Positions 17,435 through 25,198 of a DNA stretch of 64,000 nucleotides are shown one piece after another. The notes beneath the pieces were generated by a model, which was not told the DNA's origin, did no database searches, and saw nothing but the letters and a program-made list of their open reading frames with translations. The position numbers were made by a program, and so were the translations under genes. Within the stretch, counting starts at the first letter, position 1. Each line of letters opens with the position of its first letter. Source of the DNA: Achromobacter sp. UMC46 (GTDB taxonomy: Bacteria > Pseudomonadota > Gammaproteobacteria > Burkholderiales > Burkholderiaceae_B); NCBI RefSeq assembly GCF_014170335.1, contig NZ_LZZS01000035.1, positions 186,001 through 250,000 on the forward strand, read 5' to 3'.

Positions 17435-18259
17435 TCAGCCTGCTTGCAACGCGGCCAGTTCATCATCGTCGAAACCTGCGGCGCGGCGCGCCTCCAGGTT
17501 GAAGGGGCCGCGCAGCCGGGGCGCGTCATAGCGCAGCGCCAGTTCGGCATAACAGGCCACGGGTTCCCGGCCCGCTTCGGCGCACAACCGCTTGAACCAA
17601 TAATTGCCGATGGCCACGTGGCCGATCTCGTCGCGCAGAATGATGTCGACGATGGCCGCACTTTCCGCGTCCCCCGCCCCAGCCAGCTTGTTGCGGATCA
17701 TGGGCGAGGCGTCCAGGCCCCTCGCCTCAAGCGTGCGCGGCACCAGCGCCAGGCGCGCCAGCAGATCGCCGCGCGTGCGTTCGGCCATGTCCCACAGGCC
17801 GTTGTGCGCCGGGAAATCGCCATAGGCGAAACCCAGCGCGAGCAGCCGCTGGCGCAGCAGCTCGAAGTGATAGGCCTCTTCGCGGGCGACGCGCAGCCAG
17901 TCGCGGTAGAAGGCGTCGGGCATGCCGGCAAAGCGCCAAAGAATGTCCAGCGCCAGATTGACCGCATTGAATTCGATGTGGGCCAGCGCATGCAGCAGCG
18001 CCGCGCGCCCTTCCTGGGTGGCCATCGACCGGTGCTTGACCTGTGCGGGCGCGACCAGCTCGGGCCGCGCCGGGTGGCCGGGCAAGCCGGCGGGCGCCGC
18101 GAAGTCCCGCTGGCAGTCCAGCGGCACGGTGTCAGCGATGGCGCGTACCGCCGCCATTTTCTCGGGCCATTCCAAAGCGGCCAAGGCCGCTAGCGCTTGT
18201 GCGCGCAGGCAGTCCGGACCCGGCCGTTCCTGGCTGGACGGGATCGTGTTGCTGTCCAT
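17435..18259 (-). CDS. DUF455 ferritin-like protein
   Basis: The protein is 274 aa. Predicted diiron-type ligands occur as HIEFNAVNLALD, AREEAYHFELLRQRL and LRDEIGHVAIG, the ExxH pattern of ferritin-like four-helix bundles. The family has no firmly assigned role; some relatives resemble tRNA-modifying MiaE. It lies between mltB-like and the divergent COG3146 gene. I assign only the fold family. Confidence 0.88.
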   Translation of the reverse strand: MDSNTIPSSQERPGPDCLRAQALAALAALEWPEKMAAVRAIADTVPLDCQRDFAAPAGLPGHPARPELVAPAQVKHRSMATQEGRAALLHALAHIEFNAVNLALDILWRFAGMPDAFYRDWLRVAREEAYHFELLRQRLLALGFAYGDFPAHNGLWDMAERTRGDLLARLALVPRTLEARGLDASPMIRNKLAGAGDAESAAIVDIILRDEIGHVAIGNYWFKRLCAEAGREPVACYAELALRYDAPRLRGPFNLEARRAAGFDDDELAALQAG

Positions 18260-18356
18260 GATGATTGCTAACCCCAGGCGGCGTGGCGCCGCTTCAAACC
18301 CTGAAAAAACCCACGGTTTCAGTACCGTGCATTGACGATGACTTTATCATTCACGG

Positions 18357-19487
18357 ATGGATTCCCTGCGCCTGACCATTGAAACCGACCTGTCCCGCAT
18401 CGACGCCCCGCAATGGGATGCGCTGGCCGGCGACCAGCCCTTTCTGCGGCACGCCTTCCTGTGCGCCCTGCATGAGACCGGCTGCGCGTCCCCCACCACG
18501 GGCTGGGCGCCGCATTACCTGGCGCTGTGGCGCGGCGACGCGTTGGCCGCGGCCACGCCGCTCTACCTGAAATCGCATTCGCGCGGCGAGTACGTGTTCG
18601 ACTACGCCTGGGCCGACGCGTTCCAGCGCCACGGCATGCGCTACTACCCCAAGCTGTTGTCGGCCATCCCCTACACCCCGGTGACGGGGCCGCGCCTGCT
18701 GGCATCCAACGACGAAGACCGCGCCACGCTCGCGCGCGGCCTGGTCGCCTTCGCCGAAGAGATCAAGGTGTCGTCGCTGCATCTGCTGTTTCCGTCGGAT
18801 GCCGACATGCGGGTACTGCGCGACGCCGGCTTCATGATCCGCGAAAGCGTGCAGTTCCATTGGACCAACGCCGGCTATGCGGACTTCGACGCGTTCCTGG
18901 CGCAGATGAGCCACGACAAGCGCAAGAAGATCCGGCAAGACCGGAAGAAGGTCGCGGCGGCCGGCTTGTCGTACCGCTGGCTGCGCGGCGGCGAGATCGG
19001 CGACGCAGAGCTCGGTTTCTTCTACGACTGTTATTGCCGCACCTATTTCCAGCACGGCAACCCGCCCTATCTGAACCGCGATTTCTTCGTGCGCGCGCAC
19101 CGCGAACAGCCGGACGCCTTCGTGCTGATCCTGGCCGAACGCTGCGGCGAACCGGTAGCGGCGGCGTTGAACCTGACGGGCGGCGACGCGCTCTACGGCC
19201 GCTATTGGGGCGCGACGGAATATGTGCCGGGGCTGCATTTCGAGACCTGCTACCTGCAATCGATCGCGTACTGCATCGCGCACGGCATCGCCCGTTTCGA
19301 AGGCGGCGCGCAGGGTGAGCACAAGATGGCGCGCGGGCTGCTGCCCACGCCGACGTGGTCGGCGCATTGGGTCGCCCATCCCGGATTCGCCGAGGCGATC
19401 CAGAACTTCCTGGACGAAGAGACGTCGGCCGTGACGGATTATCTGGGCGAACTGGAAGGCCACACGCCGTTCAAGCGCAGCGAGTAG
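18357..19487 (+). CDS. GNAT-fold acyltransferase of the COG3146 (DUF482) family
   Basis: The protein is 376 aa. Typical family stretches are WDALAGDQPFLRHAFLCALH at the N-terminus, SHDKRKKIRQDRKKV in the middle, and FEGGAQGEHKMARGLLPTPT near the C-terminus. The fold resembles FemABX-type double GNAT domains, and the family is annotated as predicted N-acyltransferase. Substrate is unknown. It is divergent from the DUF455 gene across a 97-nt gap. Confidence 0.9.
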   Translation: MDSLRLTIETDLSRIDAPQWDALAGDQPFLRHAFLCALHETGCASPTTGWAPHYLALWRGDALAAATPLYLKSHSRGEYVFDYAWADAFQRHGMRYYPKLLSAIPYTPVTGPRLLASNDEDRATLARGLVAFAEEIKVSSLHLLFPSDADMRVLRDAGFMIRESVQFHWTNAGYADFDAFLAQMSHDKRKKIRQDRKKVAAAGLSYRWLRGGEIGDAELGFFYDCYCRTYFQHGNPPYLNRDFFVRAHREQPDAFVLILAERCGEPVAAALNLTGGDALYGRYWGATEYVPGLHFETCYLQSIAYCIAHGIARFEGGAQGEHKMARGLLPTPTWSAHWVAHPGFAEAIQNFLDEETSAVTDYLGELEGHTPFKRSE

Positions 19488-19520
19488 CGGACACCGAACG
19501 GTGACCGGCGCGTAGCGAAT

Positions 19521-19991
19521 CTACAGGAAGCGGTCGAGCATCTTGCGGCTGTGCTTGTCCAGCGACAGGATGTCGCGCACCAGATAGAAGATGCCGTGGC
19601 TGTCGGCGATCAGTAGCGTCTGCGGGCTGAGCCGGCGGATGTCTTCTTCGCCGCGCAGGACGAAGGATGTCGGGCCACGGTCCGTTTCCACCTTCCAGGT
19701 GCTGGGCGTGGCGTACGTGGACACGCTGGCCAGCTTGCGGATCTCGGGCATGAATTCCCGGCCCGCCAGCTCTTCTTCGATCAGCGCGCGCGGCCCATCC
19801 GGCACATCGGACAGGTGTTCAATCCACAGCAGCTCGTGGCCGTCGCTGGTCACCAGCGACAGGCCGCGGCCCGCTTCGCTGATCGGGAACGCGCGCACCG
19901 GGATGACCCCTTCGTGCGTCTCGCCGTCGGCGGATACATATTCCAGACGCCCGAAGGCGTTGCGGCGCAGCTGAAAGGTCGGCAACGTCAT
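19521..19991 (-). CDS. Cyanophycin-associated DUF1854 protein
   Basis: The protein is 156 aa, no signal peptide, mixed alpha/beta (FQLRRNAFGRLEYVSADGE ... GREFMPEIRKLASVSTYATP ... ADSHGIFYLV). DUF1854 proteins are repeatedly found beside cyanophycin synthetases. It lies 21 nt downstream of the ABC transporter gene on the same strand, and both face away from cphA'. The molecular role is unknown; the link to cyanophycin is by genomic association. Confidence 0.82.
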   Translation of the reverse strand: MTLPTFQLRRNAFGRLEYVSADGETHEGVIPVRAFPISEAGRGLSLVTSDGHELLWIEHLSDVPDGPRALIEEELAGREFMPEIRKLASVSTYATPSTWKVETDRGPTSFVLRGEEDIRRLSPQTLLIADSHGIFYLVRDILSLDKHSRKMLDRFL

Positions 19992-20012
19992 GACGATAAT
20001 CCCGGTTCCGCG

Positions 20013-22298
20013 TCAGGCCACGGCGGCCATGTCTTCGCTGCCCGACGCCTGCGCGTCGGCTTCCGCCTGGCGCGCCTGCGCCTGGTAGAGGCGATAGTAG
20101 GCGCCCTCGCGGGCCATCAGTTCTTCGTGCGGCCCCTGCTCCACGATCTGGCCGCGGTCCAGCACGACCAGGCGGTCGGCCTTGCGCAGCGTGCTCAGGC
20201 GGTGGGCAATGGCGATGGTGGTGCGGCCGCGCACCAGATTGTCCAGCGCCTTCTGGATTTCCTTTTCGGTCGTGGTGTCCACCGACGACGTGGCTTCGTC
20301 CAGGATCAGGATGCGCGGATCGATCAGCAGCGCGCGCGCGATCGAAATGCGCTGGCGTTCGCCGCCCGACAGGGCCTGGCCGCGTTCGCCCACCAGCGAG
20401 TCGTAACCGTGCGGCAAACGCAGGATGAACTCGTGCGCATGGGCGGCGCGGGCCGCGGCCACGATCTCGTCGCGCGTCGCGTCCGGCTTGCCGTAGGCGA
20501 TGTTCTCGGCGATGGTGCCAAAGAACAGGAACGGCTCTTGCAGCACCAGCCCGATGTTGCGGCGGTAGTCCGCCACGCGTACCGAACGGATGTCGGCGCC
20601 GTCCACCAGCACCGCGCCTTCGGACACGTCATAGAAGCGGCAGATCAGGTTGATCAGCGTGCTCTTGCCTGAACCGCTGTGCCCCACCAGGCCGATCATT
20701 TCGCCCGGGGCGATGGTCAGGTCCAGCCCGCGGATGACCTGGCGGTTGCCATAGCGGAAACCGACGTCGCGCAGTTCGATGCGGCCGTTGATGTGCGGCA
20801 GCTTGGCCGGATTCTGCGGTTCCGGCACGCTGGAGACATGGTCCAGGATGTCGAAAATGCGCTTGGCGCCGGCCGCCGCCTTTTGCGTGACCGAGACGAT
20901 GCGGCTCATCGAATCCAGGCGCATGTAGAAGCGCCCGATATACGCCAGGAACGCGGCCAGCACGCCGACGGTGATCTGCTTTTGCGAGACCTGCCAGATA
21001 CCGAAGATCCACACCACCAGCAGGCCCACTTCCGTCAGCAGCGTGACGGTGGGCGAAAACAGCGACCAGGTCGTGTTCACGCGGTCGTTGACTTCCAGGT
21101 TGCGGTTGTTGGCTTCGCGGAACCGCGCGACTTCGCGCTTTTCCTGGGCGAATGCCTTCACCACGCGGATGCCCGGAATGGTGTCGGCCAGCACGTTGGT
21201 GATCTCGGACCAGATGCGGTCCACCTTCTCGAAGCCATGGCGCAGGCGGTCGCGCACCGCGTGGATCATCCAGATGATGAACGGCAGCGGCACCAGCGTG
21301 ACCAGCGCCAGCCACGGGTTGATCGTCACCAGGATCACCGCCGTCATGACGATCATCAGGATGTCGTTGGCGAAATCCAGCAGGTGCAGCGACAGGAACA
21401 CGCAGATGCGGTCGGTTTCGCTGCCGATGCGAGAAATCAGGTCGCCCGTGCGCTTGCCGCCGAAATACTCCAGCGATAGCTGCTGCAGGTGTTCATAGGT
21501 GGTCGTGCGCAGGTCGGCCCCGATGCGTTCACTGACCCAGGCCAGGATGTAGGTCCGGGCCCAGCCCAGCCCCCAGGCAAGAAAGGCCGACGCCAGCAGG
21601 CCGCTCAGGTACAGGCGGACCTTGCTGTAGTCGATGGGCGCGCCGTTCTGGAACGGGATCAGCACATCGTCCATCAGCGGCATGGTCAGGTACGGCGGCA
21701 CCAGCGTGGCGGCCGTGCCCAGCAGCGTCAGGATGAAGCCGGCCAGCAACGGGCCGCGGTACGGGCGCGCGAACCGCCACAGGCGCAGCAGCGCCCAGGT
21801 CGAGGACGGCGCAGCCTGATCCTGGTGACAGGCGGGGCATTCTTCCTCGCCGGCGGGAATAACGTTATTGCAATTGGTGCAGGTGCGTTCGGCCTGCTCT
21901 TCTTCCGGCAGGCCGGACAGGCGGATCGCCTGCTGCGCTTCGAACTGGGCCAGTAGGCGCAGCGCGGCCGGATTGCGGGCCAGCGTGAAGCGCCAGACCG
22001 CCAGGCGGGCGGTATCGTCGTGCAGCTCCAGCACGGCGGCGCCGGCATGGTCGGTCAGATTCAGCGTTAATTGGGGGCCATAGACCCACGAGTCCCAACC
22101 GTTATCGTCGGAATTGCGGGCCAACAAGCGCCGGTCAGTGGCTGCGATCAGCCCCGGTTGGAACTTCAGCCGCTGATCCAGGTCTATTTCAACCCAGGCC
22201 AGCAGGCTTTCGCCCTCCGCCAATTCAGCGCGGATTTCGTCCCGCCAGCGGGCAGGAAAGGCATCGGCAAGGCCGGAAAGCAGGTGTGGTTTTTTCAT
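20013..22298 (-). CDS. Cyanophycin-associated ABC exporter with N-terminal zinc ribbon
   Basis: The protein is 761 aa in one chain. Residues 1-135 form a soluble region (AATDRRLLARN suggests a PH-like domain). A zinc-ribbon knuckle uses Cys140, Cys143, Cys154 and Cys157. A six-helix exporter membrane domain (about 180-480) and an ATPase domain follow: GHSGSGKST, LSGGERQRISIARAL, ILILDEATSSVD. It is half of a type-IV exporter, expected to dimerise. It shares the strand with the DUF1854 gene and is divergent from cphA'/cphA. Export of a cyanophycin-related peptide or a regulatory role is possible; no substrate can be read from the sequence. Confidence 0.87.
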   Translation of the reverse strand: MKKPHLLSGLADAFPARWRDEIRAELAEGESLLAWVEIDLDQRLKFQPGLIAATDRRLLARNSDDNGWDSWVYGPQLTLNLTDHAGAAVLELHDDTARLAVWRFTLARNPAALRLLAQFEAQQAIRLSGLPEEEQAERTCTNCNNVIPAGEEECPACHQDQAAPSSTWALLRLWRFARPYRGPLLAGFILTLLGTAATLVPPYLTMPLMDDVLIPFQNGAPIDYSKVRLYLSGLLASAFLAWGLGWARTYILAWVSERIGADLRTTTYEHLQQLSLEYFGGKRTGDLISRIGSETDRICVFLSLHLLDFANDILMIVMTAVILVTINPWLALVTLVPLPFIIWMIHAVRDRLRHGFEKVDRIWSEITNVLADTIPGIRVVKAFAQEKREVARFREANNRNLEVNDRVNTTWSLFSPTVTLLTEVGLLVVWIFGIWQVSQKQITVGVLAAFLAYIGRFYMRLDSMSRIVSVTQKAAAGAKRIFDILDHVSSVPEPQNPAKLPHINGRIELRDVGFRYGNRQVIRGLDLTIAPGEMIGLVGHSGSGKSTLINLICRFYDVSEGAVLVDGADIRSVRVADYRRNIGLVLQEPFLFFGTIAENIAYGKPDATRDEIVAAARAAHAHEFILRLPHGYDSLVGERGQALSGGERQRISIARALLIDPRILILDEATSSVDTTTEKEIQKALDNLVRGRTTIAIAHRLSTLRKADRLVVLDRGQIVEQGPHEELMAREGAYYRLYQAQARQAEADAQASGSEDMAAVA

Positions 22299-22568
22299 TG
22301 GAACGCATACCGGGCCAGGACTCTGCCCTACTAGGCGGCAACCGGTCTGCCACCCACGGCGGCAAACGTGTCCCTTCCTTACAACACAACGAGTTCACGC
22401 CTTGAAGGCGTCGTATAGTATCAGCCGATTTTTCTAATTAGGAATATCTGGGATCCCCCACTCGTTGGCATTATTCTTAAGGCGTATCCCCATAAATTCG
22501 CCAATAAATTCGCGGTCTTGCATAGGGGCGTCCGCGCGTGCCAACCTGCTTCTCAAGTAAATTAAAAC
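22299..22568. other. Divergent intergenic region between ABC exporter and cphA'
   Basis: This 270-nt stretch is clearly more AT-rich than its surroundings and must hold the promoters of both divergent units. I could not pick convincing -35/-10 boxes. A 10-nt direct repeat (ATAAATTCGC) occurs at 22492-22501 and 22504-22513, period 12, in what would be the 5' leader of cphA'. It could be an operator. No small gene is apparent. Confidence 0.4.
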
Positions 22569-25184
22569 ATGAAAAAGAAAGACATTGAATTTCTCGATGT
22601 CGTGGCTTTGCGCGGCCCGAACATTTGGACGTATCGCCCGGTCCTTGAAGCATGGGTGGATATTGGTGAATTGGAGGACTTTCCGTCCAACACCATTCCC
22701 GGGTTCTACGAGCGCCTTTCCAGCTGGCTGCCGACCCTGATCGAACACCGTTGCAGCCCCGGCGTACGCGGCGGCTTCCTGGCCCGCCTGAAAGAAGGCA
22801 CCTGGCCCGGCCACATTCTTGAACATGTCACCCTGGAATTACAGAACCTGGCCGGCTTGCGCGGCGGTTTCGGCAAGGCCCGGGAAACCTCGACCCGCGG
22901 CGTCTATAAGGTCGTCGTGCGCGCGTGGCAGGAACAAGTGACCCGCACCGCCCTGAACGAAGCGCGCGACCTGGTCATGGCGGCCATCGAAGACCGCCCG
23001 TTCGACGTGCCCGCCACCATCGCCCGCCTGCGCAGCCTGGTGGACAAGCACTGCCTGGGCCCCAGCACGGCTTGCATCGTGGATGCCGCCGACGACCGCG
23101 ACATCCCCTACATCCGCCTGTTCGAGGGCAACCTCGTGCAATTCGGCTACGGTTCGGCCCAGCGCCGGATCTGGACGGCTGAAACCGACCGCACCAGCGC
23201 CATCGCCGAAGGGATCTCGCGCGACAAGGACCTGACCAAGGAGCTGCTGTCGACTTGCGGCGTGCCGGTGCCGGAAGGCCGTCTGGTGCGCAGCGAGGAC
23301 GACGCCTGGGAAGCCGCCGAAGACATCGGCCTGCCCGTCGTGGTCAAGCCCTACGACGGCAACCACGGACGCGGCGTATTCACCAACCTGACGACCCGCG
23401 ACGAAGTCGTTTCCGCCTACCGCGTGGCGGTGGACGAAGGCAGCGGCGTGATCGTCGAGCGCTTCGTGCTGGGCAACGAACACCGCCTGCTGGTGGTGGG
23501 CAACCGCATGGTGGCCGCCGCCGCCGGCGAATTGGCCTGGGTGACGGGCGACGGCAAGTCCACCATCACCGCGCTGATCGACAGCCAGATCAACACCGAC
23601 CCGCGCCGCGGCCGCACCGAGAACCATCCGCTGAATCCGGTGCGCCTGGATTCCGCTGCCCGGCTCGAGATCGCGCGCCAGGGGCTGTCCGAAGACAGCG
23701 TTCCCGACGACGGCCAGCGCGTGCTGGTGCAGCGCAGCGGCAATGTCGCCTTCGACGTCACCGACCGCGTGCATCCCAGCATCGCCGCCACCGTGACGCT
23801 GGCCGCCCGCGTGGTGGGCCTGGACATCGCCGGCGTCGACCTCGTGGCCGAAGACATCTCCCGCCCGCTGGCGGAGCAACGCGGCGCCATCGTGGAAGTC
23901 AACGCCGGCCCGGGCCTGCTGATGCACCTGAAGCCGGCCGACGGCACGCCGCGCCCCGTGGGCCGCGCCATCGTCGACCACCTGTTCCCCGAAGGCGACG
24001 CCGGCCGCATCCCCATCGTGGGCGTCACCGGCACCAACGGCAAGACGGTCGTGGCGCGCCTGGTGGCCCGCCTGCTGCACCTGTCGGGCAAGCGCACCGG
24101 CCTGGCCTGCAGCGAAGGGCTCTACCTGGACCGCCGCCTGGTGCAAAAGGGCGATCGCGCCGACTTCGCGTCCGGCACCCGCCTGCTGATGAACCGCAAC
24201 GTGGATGCCGCCGTCATCGAAAACGACAGCGGCGTCATCCTGGGCCAGGGGCTGGCCTATGACCGCTGCCAGGTAGGCGTGGTCACCAACATCGACGACG
24301 CCGACCATCTGGGCGACTTCGATATCAACGAAACGGAGCGCATGTTCAATGTGTTCCGCACGCAGGTCGACGTGGTCCTGCCCACCGGCGCCGCAGTGCT
24401 CAACGCCCGTGACCCGCGCGTGGTGGAAATGGCCGAACTGTGCGACGGCGCCGTGATCTTCTTCGGCATCGACCCCGCCCTGCCCGCCATCGCCGACCAT
24501 CTGCAACAGGACGGCCGCGCGGTGTTCGTGCGCGACGGCAGCATCATCCTTGCGCAAGGCGCCCGCGAAGAACGGCTGGCCGACGTGGCCGCGATCCCGT
24601 TGACGCATGGCGGCCGCGTGGCCTTCCAGGTTGAAAACGTGCTGGCCGCGGTGGGTTCGGCCTGGGCGCTGGACATTCCCGTGGAACTGATCCGCGCCGG
24701 CATCGAGACCTTCGACATCGACCAGGCCGACGCGCCGTGGCAATTCACGCTGTTCGAGCGCAACGGCGGCACCGTCGTGGTGGACGACGTGCACAACGCC
24801 TCGGCGTTGCGCCCGCTGATCGCCGCCATCGACCAGTTCCCGTCGGCGACCCGCGCCGTGGTCTATTCCGCCGGCGCCGACCGCCGCGACGCGGACCTGA
24901 TCGAGCAGGGCCGCCTGCTGGGCGACGCGTTCGACCGCGTCGTGCTCTACGACGACAAGACGGTCGCCAGCAAGCGCCCCGACGGCCAGGCGCGCGCGCT
25001 GCTGCGCCAGGGCCTGTCGCAAGGCAGCCGCGTGAAAGACATCCAGGACGAGCCCGACCATGGCAAGGCCATCGAGAGCGTGCTGAACGGCATTGCAGCC
25101 GGCGACTTCGCCCTGCTGCAATCCGACGAAGCATTCTCCGGCCCCACCATCGATCTGGTCCGCCGCTGGATTCAACAATACTGA
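22569..25184 (+). CDS. Cyanophycin synthetase-like protein CphA' (diverged paralogue)
   Basis: The protein is 871 aa with the CphA layout: N-terminal domain (about 1-160, LRGPNIWTYRPVLEAWVD), ATP-grasp domain (about 220-480, VVKPYDGNHGRG and VEVNAGPGLLMHL) and Mur-ligase-like domain (P-loop GVTGTNGKT from residue 485). Cyanophycin synthetases add Asp to the backbone and Arg to the side chain. Two Mur-ligase positions differ from the downstream paralogue: the P-loop is followed by VV instead of TT, and the DYGHNP motif is DDVHNA. This marks it as the diverged cphA' member of the pair. The downstream gene begins 14 nt later and is probably co-transcribed. Confidence 0.9.
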   Translation: MKKKDIEFLDVVALRGPNIWTYRPVLEAWVDIGELEDFPSNTIPGFYERLSSWLPTLIEHRCSPGVRGGFLARLKEGTWPGHILEHVTLELQNLAGLRGGFGKARETSTRGVYKVVVRAWQEQVTRTALNEARDLVMAAIEDRPFDVPATIARLRSLVDKHCLGPSTACIVDAADDRDIPYIRLFEGNLVQFGYGSAQRRIWTAETDRTSAIAEGISRDKDLTKELLSTCGVPVPEGRLVRSEDDAWEAAEDIGLPVVVKPYDGNHGRGVFTNLTTRDEVVSAYRVAVDEGSGVIVERFVLGNEHRLLVVGNRMVAAAAGELAWVTGDGKSTITALIDSQINTDPRRGRTENHPLNPVRLDSAARLEIARQGLSEDSVPDDGQRVLVQRSGNVAFDVTDRVHPSIAATVTLAARVVGLDIAGVDLVAEDISRPLAEQRGAIVEVNAGPGLLMHLKPADGTPRPVGRAIVDHLFPEGDAGRIPIVGVTGTNGKTVVARLVARLLHLSGKRTGLACSEGLYLDRRLVQKGDRADFASGTRLLMNRNVDAAVIENDSGVILGQGLAYDRCQVGVVTNIDDADHLGDFDINETERMFNVFRTQVDVVLPTGAAVLNARDPRVVEMAELCDGAVIFFGIDPALPAIADHLQQDGRAVFVRDGSIILAQGAREERLADVAAIPLTHGGRVAFQVENVLAAVGSAWALDIPVELIRAGIETFDIDQADAPWQFTLFERNGGTVVVDDVHNASALRPLIAAIDQFPSATRAVVYSAGADRRDADLIEQGRLLGDAFDRVVLYDDKTVASKRPDGQARALLRQGLSQGSRVKDIQDEPDHGKAIESVLNGIAAGDFALLQSDEAFSGPTIDLVRRWIQQY

Positions 25185-25198
25185 CAGGAATACCTGCC

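Noticed and set aside
22839-25178. 779-aa minus-strand frame opposite cphA'
   Set aside because: It mirrors cphA' exactly, has no RBS or recognisable motif and a shadow-like composition.
24737-25198. Upstream extension of the cphA frame inside cphA'
   Set aside because: It is Arg-rich, out of frame with cphA', and the true start at 25199 has an RBS and the family N-terminus.
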